NCBI RefSeq assembly: GCF_016775705.1
Contig: NZ_CP068760.1
Coordinates: 4,216,001 to 4,280,000, forward strand
Direction of reading: 5' to 3'
Length of the DNA stretch: 64,000 bases
From: Chryseobacterium cucumeris
GTDB lineage: Bacteria; Bacteroidota; Bacteroidia; Flavobacteriales; Weeksellaceae
The translations under genes and the position numbers were made by a program. The notes beneath the pieces were generated by a model. It ran no database searches. It saw nothing but the letters and a program-made list of their open reading frames with translations, and had not been told where the DNA came from. Below are positions 43,713-50,689 of this stretch, in pieces (positions within the stretch are counted from its first letter, which is position 1; each line of letters begins with the position of its first letter).

Positions 43713-43996
43713 GGATGGAAGCGGGAAGCCGGATGCTGGAAGATATAAATCTGCTGTGATTCACTTTTACTGTGTTTTTCAATCATTCTCTAATTTGTTT
43801 TTACAGACTTCGATAACTTCATTCTTCCAGCTTCCTTACTTATATTTTTTGGATGGAAGCGGGAAGCTGGATGCTGGAAGGCATAGATCTGCTATGATTC
43901 ACTTCTACTGTGTTTATCATTATTTCAATTATCTATAATTCGTTTTTACAGACTTCGATAACTTCCTTCCTCCAGCTTCCAGCTTCCTTACTTATT
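43713..43996. repeat. Direct tandem duplication, two units of 138 and 146 bp
   Basis: Unit 1 (43713-43850) and unit 2 (43851-43996) both begin GGATGGAAGCGGGAAGC and run through TGATTCACTT, TTTTTACAGACTTCGATAACTTC and CCAGCTTCCTTACTTAT. They differ by substitutions and small indels. Each unit has GGAAGC(T/C)GG near its start and CCAGCTTCC near its end, so each is itself bounded by inverted repeats. The stop codon of the deacetylase (43988-43990) is inside unit 2. Confidence 0.8.
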
Positions 43997-44968
43997 AAAC
44001 TTTTCTTCGCTGTTGTCAACCGGAGTATCAGGATCGTTCATCACCATTTTCGCAATATCATCTTTTCTCATAAAGACTACGCCATGCTTTTCTTTGGCAT
44101 ATTTTATAAATTCTTCCATAGCATGCACCATTGCAGGAGTTCCACCGATTCTGTCATGAAAACTGATACTCATCATTCTCCTTTTGGAAGCTCCTTCTTC
44201 ATACAAGCGGTCAAATTCAAATTTCAGCTGGGCCAAAAACTGCTCCGGGCTCCAGTGTTTCCCTTCAATATTGACAATATCATTGTTACGAAGCGTATAA
44301 GGAACGACTACAAAGTTTTTTCCTTTTACTTTAGTTATAAAAGGTTCATCATGGCTTAGATCATCAATATGATACAGAAAACCCAGTTCCTGTAATACTT
44401 TAAGTGTATTCGGGCTTCTTCTCAGCCAGTTGGCATTATACCCAACAGCTTTCTGTCCTGTAATTTTTTCTACAACATCCACACCTTTCTTTACGAAATT
44501 CAGTTCGTCAGCATAATTTTTATTCCACTGATTATCCCAGGTAAAACCATGAGCGGCAATTTCATGACCTCCGTTTGCAATAGCTTTAGCGACTTCAGGA
44601 TACTTTTCAGCAGCACTTCCTACGATATGAGAGGTAACTTTAATATCATATTTTTTCCATAAATCCAGCATACGGTAAATTCCTTCATTTCCTCCGTAGC
44701 GGTACCAGCTTTCTGCGGGAAGATCCGGCTGTCCCTTGGGAAGAGGAGTTCCAGTGAAAGGACTTTCAGCGCCTTCCGGTTGTCCACCCGTTTCAAACTG
44801 CATGGAAACGGAAATAACTAATTGAGCACCATTGGGCCAGTATTTTTTTGTTCGGGTCTGTCTTTCATGCTGCTGCTTTTTTTCTGTTGTACCCCTTTCA
44901 TGATCAGAAAAGGACATCAGAACAATTGCTGAGGCAAGCAGCAATACTGATTGTTTTATATATTTCAT
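43988..44968 (-). CDS. Polysaccharide deacetylase (PuuE/PgdA-like NodB domain), exported
   Basis: 326 residues from ATG 44968 (MKYIKQSVLLLASAIVLMSFS, a signal peptide). The 73 codons upstream are open but unlikely coding, and they overlap the divergent AraC gene. NodB-like elements: VISVSMQFETGGQPEG (motif 1 in the form seen in PuuE-like members), VTSHIVGSAAEKYPEVAKAIANGGHEIAAHGFTWDNQ (motif 2), VGYNANWLRRSPNTLKVLQELGF (motif 3), MMSISFHDRIGG (motif 5). It would remove acetyl groups or open a cyclic amide; the substrate is unknown. It is divergent from the AraC regulator at 45059, which probably controls it. Confidence 0.88.
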   Translation of the reverse strand: MKYIKQSVLLLASAIVLMSFSDHERGTTEKKQQHERQTRTKKYWPNGAQLVISVSMQFETGGQPEGAESPFTGTPLPKGQPDLPAESWYRYGGNEGIYRMLDLWKKYDIKVTSHIVGSAAEKYPEVAKAIANGGHEIAAHGFTWDNQWNKNYADELNFVKKGVDVVEKITGQKAVGYNANWLRRSPNTLKVLQELGFLYHIDDLSHDEPFITKVKGKNFVVVPYTLRNNDIVNIEGKHWSPEQFLAQLKFEFDRLYEEGASKRRMMSISFHDRIGGTPAMVHAMEEFIKYAKEKHGVVFMRKDDIAKMVMNDPDTPVDNSEEKFNK

Positions 44969-45033
44969 TTTGAATGTATTGATAAAACAAAATTCATCAA
45001 TAATCCATTGGTATATATTGTAAAAATTAATGG

Positions 45034-45041
45034 TAAATTTG
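45034..45041 (+). promoter_or_regulatory. Bacteroidota -7 box (TAAATTTG)
   Basis: TAAATTTG fits TAnnTTTG and ends 17 bases before ATG 45059, so it supports that start over the longer frame from 44951. A TTG at 45008-45010 is 23 bases upstream, which is further than usual. Confidence 0.45.
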
Positions 45042-45058
45042 TAAAAATCCATTCTTCT

Positions 45059-45904
45059 ATGAAACGAATCGTTAATTTCAACTCTTTCAATGTTTTCAGT
45101 ATTGAAAAGGAAAACTGGGATGTTGAATATCACAATCATAATTTTTATGAACTGATCATCATAGAAAGCGGAAAAGGATTTCATCACCTCAACAGCATTA
45201 CTTTCCCGTATAAAAAGGGGGATGTATTTCTACTCAGACCAAGTGACGGCCATGAATTTTCAATTAAAAACAAAACGAAATTCATTTATATAAAATTCAC
45301 AGAGCAGTATATCTGGGAAAACTTACTGCCCAACAAAAACAATGAACTTAAAAAGGCTGTACAGCTCCTGATGGAAGATCATTCCTTCGTGTATGAATCA
45401 GCGATTAAGAGTAAAACAGACCGGGAGCATCTTTTACAGCTTGCCCGGATTCTTCTGTATGAATTCAGCCATAAAAATACCTATAACAAAGAGATAACTA
45501 CTGATCTGTTTTCAGGTATTATAACTATTCTGATCCGGAATACGATGCAAAATGCTACTGCAAAAAACCGGCTCACTCAAAATCTAAACAGAATTGAAAA
45601 AATACTGTATTATATCAATGTCAATGCTCTGGATGCTGATAAAATGAAAATTGAGAACCTGGCTGAAGAATTTATGCTTTCTCCCAATTATATCAGCATT
45701 TATATCAAAAAACAGACAGGCTTCTCCATACAACAGCATATTATACAATATAAAATAAAAACGGCTGAAAAGCTTTTACTTCAGAGTCATTATAATATCA
45801 GTGAAATTGCTGACAAGCTGGGTTTCAATGATGCCAGCCACTTTAATAAAATATTCAAAACGTACAAACAAATGTCACCCTCTCAGTTTAAAAAGAAAGG
45901 CTGA
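45059..45904 (+). CDS. AraC-family transcriptional regulator
   Basis: 282 residues from ATG 45059 (MKRIVNFNSFNVFSIEKENWDVEYHNHNFYELIIIESGKG). The N-terminal cupin has HNHNFYELIIIESGKGFHHL and YKKGDVFLLRPSDGHEF. The C-terminal HTHs are IENLAEEFMLSPNYISIYIKKQTGFSIQQHIIQYKIKTAEKLL and ISEIADKLGFNDASHFNKIFKTYKQMSPSQFKK. It is divergent from the deacetylase, its probable target. Confidence 0.92.
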   Translation: MKRIVNFNSFNVFSIEKENWDVEYHNHNFYELIIIESGKGFHHLNSITFPYKKGDVFLLRPSDGHEFSIKNKTKFIYIKFTEQYIWENLLPNKNNELKKAVQLLMEDHSFVYESAIKSKTDREHLLQLARILLYEFSHKNTYNKEITTDLFSGIITILIRNTMQNATAKNRLTQNLNRIEKILYYINVNALDADKMKIENLAEEFMLSPNYISIYIKKQTGFSIQQHIIQYKIKTAEKLLLQSHYNISEIADKLGFNDASHFNKIFKTYKQMSPSQFKKKG

Positions 45905-45963
45905 TCTTATTGATCATCTGATTATATTTTTTTTATATCTTTAATAATCAAATATTTAAACCC

Positions 45964-46425
45964 ATGAAAACAAGTTCCGGGATTCTGCTCTTTAAAAAAG
46001 AAAAAGACAGTCTGTATTACTTTCTGGTTCATCCCGGCGGCCCTTTCTGGAGAAATAAAGATTCTGGCGCATGGTCTATCCCCAAAGGAGAAATTCTTCC
46101 TGATGAAGATCCATTAGTGAGGGCATTAACGGAATTTAAAGAAGAAACAGGTAAAGCAGCAGAAGGCCAATTCATAGAATTATCACCCATCAGACAAAAA
46201 GGAGGAAAAATAGTTTATGCATGGGCCCTGGAAGGAGATATTGATACATCAGATCTTTACAGCAATAGCTTTCCATTAGAATGGCCGCCCAAATCCGGCA
46301 AAATAATTGAAATTCCCGAAGTGGACCAATGGGAGTGGTTTGCTTCAGAGGAAGCACAAAAACGGATCAATCCGGCACAGAAAGATTTCATTACAGAACT
46401 TGAAAGTATATTAAAAAATCACTAA
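45964..46425 (+). CDS. NUDIX hydrolase with an altered Nudix box
   Basis: 153 residues. The Nudix box is GEILPDEDPLVRALTEFKEETG. The consensus wants R-E before x2-E-E; here the Arg is Thr (ALTEFKEE), while the three Glu that bind metal are kept. The N-terminus SSGILLFKKEKDSLYYFLVHPGGPFW and the W-x-W near WEWFASEEAQKRINPAQ match small NUDIX proteins of the diadenosine-polyphosphate/NTP group. Activity may be reduced or altered. It precedes the Cys-rich peptide gene by 18 bases and is co-directional with it. Confidence 0.88.
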   Translation: MKTSSGILLFKKEKDSLYYFLVHPGGPFWRNKDSGAWSIPKGEILPDEDPLVRALTEFKEETGKAAEGQFIELSPIRQKGGKIVYAWALEGDIDTSDLYSNSFPLEWPPKSGKIIEIPEVDQWEWFASEEAQKRINPAQKDFITELESILKNH

Positions 46426-46443
46426 CACCTAACAACAAAAGCC

Positions 46444-46671
46444 ATGAAAAAATTAAACAGAAAAACATTAAAAAACATGATCGGAGCCATTGGAATAGAA
46501 CTGAATCTTCCTCTTCCTGTAGGCGTTTGCCTTGGCAATCTGCTTTCCCTTTGTCCTCCTCATTCTCATTGCCGTGCAGATGAAAGATGCTATCCTGATG
46601 CTGCCGGTCCCTGCATCAACGGGCTTTGTCCATCAGGCTACCACTGCCATTCGGGGGAATGTGTCAGATAG
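46444..46671 (+). CDS. Small Cys-rich peptide with a bacteriocin-like leader (RiPP-like precursor)
   Basis: 75 residues. The N-terminus MKKLNRKTLKNMIGAIG resembles the Lys-rich leaders (MKKLxRxxLKxI.G) of small bacteriocin-like or natural-product precursors in Bacteroidota; the usual Gly-Gly cleavage site is not evident. The remainder is short and has eight cysteines in spaced pairs (VCLGNLLSLC, HCRADERC, PCINGLC, HCHSGEC), which would suit four disulfides or modification. No modification enzyme, peptidase-containing ABC transporter or immunity gene was seen next to it. It ends at a perfect palindromic terminator. The nearby NUDIX gene is probably unrelated. Confidence 0.75.
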   Translation: MKKLNRKTLKNMIGAIGIELNLPLPVGVCLGNLLSLCPPHSHCRADERCYPDAAGPCINGLCPSGYHCHSGECVR

Positions 46672-46682
46672 AACAAGAAAAC

Positions 46683-46716
46683 AAAAAACCTTTATCAGTA
46701 CTGATAAAGGTTTTTT
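46683..46716. terminator. Palindromic terminator
   Basis: AAAACCTTTATCAGT and ACTGATAAAGGTTTT form a perfect palindrome ending in T's on both strands. It lies between the Cys-rich peptide gene and the converging gene at 46735. Confidence 0.88.
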
Positions 46717-46734
46717 ATATAGTACAACTATAAT

Positions 46735-47226
46735 TTATCGTTTTATTCCAATTGCTTTTAATGCACTGGATGTTAAAAAGATATCATCAAATACCGTCAG
46801 TGATTCTACATCATTGAAGCCTGTAGGGATCAGATCATTTTTATTAAAAGACAATTCGATAGAAGGGTCGTATGAAGCAATGATTCTCACTTTTGAATAT
46901 CCATTATAATCTACCTTAAAACCTTCAAACATACAGTTCTGCTCAGCCTTCTGGTACTCTGCATATTCTTCAAAACCTACAATATCCGTTCTTCTTCCAT
47001 CGTTATGGTCAAGAGATTTCCATGCGGTATAATTTTTCGGTTCTTTCAGAATATTTCCTTTACGGTCTACAGGAACAAACATTCCAAGAGTTAAACGCTT
47101 CTTTAAGAAATTGGCATAATTATTCATCAGATTCAAAATCTGAAGATCGGCATATCCTTCGTGTGAATAATATTCCAGCACGAAAGTTGTCATCGGAATC
47201 AGCTTAAGAGAAGCATCAGTGGGCAT
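46735..47226 (-). CDS. Protein of unknown function
   Basis: 163 residues, no signal peptide and no membrane segment. The text includes TTFVLEYYSHEGYADLQILNLMNNYANFLKKRLTLGMFVP, then WKSLDHNDGRR and KVRIIASYDPSIELSFNKNDLI. I do not recognise the family. A later Met (residue 12) is an alternative start. It converges on the Cys-rich peptide gene, with a shared terminator between them, and is transcribed away from the SH3-domain gene. Confidence 0.7.
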   Translation of the reverse strand: MPTDASLKLIPMTTFVLEYYSHEGYADLQILNLMNNYANFLKKRLTLGMFVPVDRKGNILKEPKNYTAWKSLDHNDGRRTDIVGFEEYAEYQKAEQNCMFEGFKVDYNGYSKVRIIASYDPSIELSFNKNDLIPTGFNDVESLTVFDDIFLTSSALKAIGIKR

Positions 47227-47439
47227 AATGAGTTTTTACTTTTTTGGCCGATAAAAATAGTATTTTTATTTACTTTACCCAATGGGAACAGATGAATAGG
47301 ATGGAATTTATACCCATTCTGAATAACAATAACTTTGGCATAAACCCTGATTTTTCATTATTTTTGAAGGAATAACCACAGAAACCATTATGAACCATCT
47401 GCAAAAAACAGGATCGTTTTTGTGGATATGCATTACAAT

Positions 47440-48648
47440 ATGTTGAATAAGATACTATTGGCAGCCGGCATTTTTCAGTGCTGCTTTTATAATACCATGG
47501 CACAAAGCCCTGGCCAACGCCCTGTTTATACGTCAGAATGGGGATATCTCTTTCGTGAAAGTGGAAAAAATAAAGATCTTTTAGGAATATTTTCTACCGA
47601 AGCTCCTGTTTATGTTCTGGATTCAACCCAAACGCAATACAAAGTACAGGTAAGCAACGGTGATATTGGATTTATAGACCGTCAGCCGTTACAAAAAAGC
47701 ATGCGTGGGAAAAAGTCTGCCGGCGAACCCGCTCAGTATTTTTATAGAGGAACAGAAGGACATCAATGTCCACATTTTTATGTGCAGGTATCTGAGCTGC
47801 GTGTACGAAAAGCTCCTACCACAGAAAGTACAGCCATACGCAGGGCTGCTTTAAACGAACTTGTCTGTATAGATTATGTTCCTTTATATGAGGACGGCTG
47901 GATTTATATCGGGGATCATTTTCATGAGAATCCGGAATATATCCAGATGAAATACTTGGGAACCGGACTTACTTACGACAGAATTCTTAAAGATTATCTC
48001 GCAGTTAAAGGTAAAAACAAGGAAAAAGAACTGGCTCAGGTGGGAAGATTACGTGAAATTGCATGGCAGGAAGATAAAAACCTTAAACAAGCATTACAGT
48101 ACTGGAAAGAATCCAATACCAGTGTAGAAAATCCAAAAGTAGATATTGATTTTGAACTTCTTCTGGCAGATCAACTGGCAAAAAAACCTGGAACTGAAGC
48201 TTATGAAAAAAAGCTGAAAGCCTTAAATATGCATTTTGTATGGAAAGAAACCAAGCTTTTTGACGGAAAAATCACTGATGCACAGATGAAACAGCTGGAG
48301 ATGCAGAAGGTAAAAGACATTCCCAATACCCCTGAATGCGGCTGGGATCCTCAATATTTTTACAGAACCTCTGATATGATGGTTGCTTTTGAAGAATATA
48401 AAGGAAAAGTTTCCGGAAGCATTTACAAAATGTCCTTCAACAATGGCGAAGCTGTGATTCTGGGAAATGAACGTATGGATTCTAATTATAACGAAAAGGA
48501 TTTTGTCAACCATTTTGGCGAATTGCTTTCAACACGCTGGATTTCTTCTCCACACGAATATCACATTCAGAATGGAGATGCCGGGCTCTTTATTTTTACT
48601 TTTAAAGAGGGGAAACTTTTCAGCTATGAATGCATGTATTATTGTTAA
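47440..48648 (+). CDS. Exported protein with SH3-like domains
   Basis: 402 residues from ATG 47440; ATG 47428 and GTG 47422 are possible too. A signal peptide (LNKILLAAGIFQCCFYNTMAQ) leads to two SH3-like segments: VYTSEWGYLFRESGKN...APVYVLDSTQTQYKVQVSNGDIGFIDRQPL and VSELRVRKAPTTESTAIRRAALNELVCIDYVPLYEDGWIYIGD. A helical region (LKQALQYWKESN) and a C-terminal beta part with five Cys in total follow. Bacterial SH3 domains often bind cell wall or act as spacers. The precise job is unknown. Confidence 0.8.
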   Translation: MLNKILLAAGIFQCCFYNTMAQSPGQRPVYTSEWGYLFRESGKNKDLLGIFSTEAPVYVLDSTQTQYKVQVSNGDIGFIDRQPLQKSMRGKKSAGEPAQYFYRGTEGHQCPHFYVQVSELRVRKAPTTESTAIRRAALNELVCIDYVPLYEDGWIYIGDHFHENPEYIQMKYLGTGLTYDRILKDYLAVKGKNKEKELAQVGRLREIAWQEDKNLKQALQYWKESNTSVENPKVDIDFELLLADQLAKKPGTEAYEKKLKALNMHFVWKETKLFDGKITDAQMKQLEMQKVKDIPNTPECGWDPQYFYRTSDMMVAFEEYKGKVSGSIYKMSFNNGEAVILGNERMDSNYNEKDFVNHFGELLSTRWISSPHEYHIQNGDAGLFIFTFKEGKLFSYECMYYC

Positions 48649-48670
48649 ATGAATTGTTAATTATATTGAT

Positions 48671-48878
48671 CAATAGAGGCGGGTTTTAACCCGCACATTT
48701 TATTATTTATTTTTCAAAGGTTTCAGCCTGAACTTAGCCAATATTAAGTTTTGGCTGAAGCCGACATATCTGTATTTAATTGTTAAAACGGGCTAAAGCC
48801 CGTTCCTATTGAATATTTACATTTGTCTCTGCTATAATACCTAATTTATATATCAATAGAAGCGGGCTTTAGCCCGCC
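48671..48878. repeat. Three copies of a 24-base REP-like hairpin, orientation + - +
   Basis: The copies are at 48671-48694 (+), 48788-48811 (-) and 48854-48877 (+). Each reads CAATAG, three to four variable bases, then the palindrome CGGGCTTTAGCCCG (CGGGTTTTAACCCG in the first). Between copies 1 and 2 there is a further inverted repeat (TTTCAGCC ... GGCTGAAG). This is a non-coding repeat cluster between two genes. Confidence 0.8.
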
Positions 48879-48978
48879 TATTTTATAAAGTATTCTTCCA
48901 TTGGCTTTAGATTCTGTGTTAACTTCCAAATATTTTTTATACATTTATATTTATAAAAGCGACCTTGAGTTAGCTTGC

Positions 48979-49010
48979 GTAGGGTGAACGTCTTTGATTT
49001 TTACCCTACT
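48979..49010 (+). other. Hairpin in a long non-coding gap
   Basis: GTAGGGT (48979-48985) pairs with ACCCTAC (49003-49009) across a 17-base loop, followed by TTTCTTC. It could be a weak terminator or part of an RNA. It lies in the 750-base gap between 48648 and 49397. Confidence 0.3.
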
Positions 49011-49103
49011 TTCTTCAAAATCTATCTGGGATAACCACGGAATCGGTATCCCGGACTTCGTTACATCATTTTATAATTTATCATTGATGATTCATTCACC
49101 ATC

Positions 49104-49213
49104 CTAGCCCCGATAGGAATGGTTACCCCGCAGCTGGGTTGGAGGGTGAATGGGTTAGAGTGTGGGAGAGCATGGGTGCGAGGAGTATGAATGGATAGCG
49201 GGAAACAGCTCCT
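49104..49213. other. GC-rich conserved-looking intergenic block, possible structured RNA or repeat
   Basis: It starts CTAGCCCCGATAGGAATGG and ends GGATAGCGGGAAACAGCTCC, with a purine-rich middle (GGAGGGTGAATGGGTTAGAG). It is clearly richer in G and C than its surroundings and has no ORF that looks real. Sequences beginning AGCCCCGAT and ending TAGCGGGAAACAG seem familiar to me from intergenic regions of flavobacteria, but I cannot verify this. The strand and function are unknown. Confidence 0.4.
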
Positions 49214-49396
49214 GAAATTATTGATATCTGTATATGCTGGTCAACAGAAATAAATGAGTAGCCAAACGTCTTTAGTATAGTGATCGTTTTTAACTTGTGA
49301 CCAACTTTATTCAATTACCAGAGATTTTTGTTTTTGTAATTTAAAATTGTGTAACTTAGTAAGGTAAAAACAGTTACGAATCTAAAAATATATACT

Positions 49397-50563
49397 ATGA
49401 AAAAACATTTATTCCCTCTATTTTTACTGTTGTTAGGTATAAATGCGCAAGCACAACAGGATTTCTTTGCGATTACAGGAAAAGATACCCAAAGTATTAC
49501 ATTCAATGATTTTCGTGCAATTGATGGCACTAATGGAACTTCAGGAGAGAAGTTTTTCACTACAGATTCTTCAGCAAAGGTGTTTTCCCAAGCAAGAAAA
49601 GGTGTTGTAGCAGAAGACAAAAATTCTTACAATCATTCTCAATCTGTAACATTAGCAGCTCTTGCCTATGATTCTTCGAACAATAATCTGGTATACATGC
49701 CTATGTTTTCTTCGAATATCTATGTTTTGAATCCGAAGACAAAGGAAATTACTTTAGTGGAAAATAAGGTGGCAAGAGTATCATCATGTGATATTAATTC
49801 TCATATTACCAGAATGGCAACCGGATATAACGGTAACATCTATGCTGTCAATAATGCGGGGACACAGTTTTTGGAAATCAGCAAAAAAGCAGGAGAATAC
49901 ACTGTGACTGATCTTGGAATTATTAAAGATGACCCTTCTAACGGAAGAAATTCTTTTACGGCTATGGAAACTGGTTTTGGAGGTGATATGATTGCTGATG
50001 CAGATAATAACTTCTATGTTTTTGCTGCTTCAGGAAATGTTTTCAAAGTTCTGACAAAAGATTTAAAAGCGCAATTTATAGGTAAAATTGCTGGCATTCC
50101 TGATAATTATTCCGTAAATGGTTCTGCTGTAAATGCTCAGGGGAAAGTGGTAATAGCAAGTGCAAAGGGAGGTGCTTTATACGAGGTAGATCTGACAACT
50201 TTGCAGGCTAAACAGCTTCCGGGAGAACAGGGACTTCATATCTACGATTTGGCAAGTAAATATTTTGCTAATGATAAATCTTCACCAGTAAATACTCTGG
50301 CTGCTAATCTTGATATTTATCCGACAAGAGTGGATGAACACTATATCAACGTTCATGTTAATAATATTTTAAAAGGTGCCATTAAACTGAACATTTTTGA
50401 TATGGCAGGTAAAAATGTAATGACTCAGAGTTTATCTGTGAAAAATGGCTCAACGGACGAAAAAGTATATCTTAAAGGATTGGTAACCGGAGCGTATATT
50501 GTAAATATTGCTGATGAATCAGGAAAAGTTATATTCAATAAAAAGATTTTAGTTACAAGATAA
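49397..50563 (+). CDS. T9SS-exported beta-propeller-like protein
   Basis: 388 residues. Signal peptide (HLFPLFLLLLGINAQAQ), then repeated blade-like strands (NNNLVYMPMFSSNIYVLNPKTKEI, YNGNIYAVNNAGTQFLEISKKAG, DNNFYVFAASGNVFKVLTKD, KVVIASAKGGALYEVDLTTL). The C-terminal sorting domain type A starts NLDIYPTRVDEHYINVHV and ends FNKKILVTR. It is therefore exported by the type IX system and probably attached to the surface or released. Function is unknown. A -33 TTTTTG (49325) and a -7-like TAACTTAG (49352) lie upstream. Confidence 0.85.
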   Translation: MKKHLFPLFLLLLGINAQAQQDFFAITGKDTQSITFNDFRAIDGTNGTSGEKFFTTDSSAKVFSQARKGVVAEDKNSYNHSQSVTLAALAYDSSNNNLVYMPMFSSNIYVLNPKTKEITLVENKVARVSSCDINSHITRMATGYNGNIYAVNNAGTQFLEISKKAGEYTVTDLGIIKDDPSNGRNSFTAMETGFGGDMIADADNNFYVFAASGNVFKVLTKDLKAQFIGKIAGIPDNYSVNGSAVNAQGKVVIASAKGGALYEVDLTTLQAKQLPGEQGLHIYDLASKYFANDKSSPVNTLAANLDIYPTRVDEHYINVHVNNILKGAIKLNIFDMAGKNVMTQSLSVKNGSTDEKVYLKGLVTGAYIVNIADESGKVIFNKKILVTR

Positions 50564-50587
50564 TAGAGTGCTATAAATTAGCCTATA

Positions 50588-50622
50588 AAGACCTTTTCAA
50601 ATTATTTTGAGAAGGTTTTTTA
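50588..50622 (+). terminator. Intrinsic terminator
   Basis: ACCTTTTCAAA (50591-50601) pairs with TTTGAGAAGGT (50605-50615) with one mismatch, then a T-run. Confidence 0.85.
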
Positions 50623-50689
50623 ATGATTATTTGATATCCAATAAGTTTTATTTTTCGATATTAAAATGTACTTTTATAAAAAAATATAG

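Noticed and set aside
44969..45187. 73-codon N-terminal extension of the deacetylase
   Set aside because: It overlaps the divergent AraC gene and its promoter. A clear signal peptide begins at ATG 44968.
48650..49396. A decayed protein gene in the 750-base gap
   Set aside because: No frame gives a recognisable protein fragment; the gap is explained by hairpin repeats and the GC-rich block. The short minus-strand ORFs there are chance.
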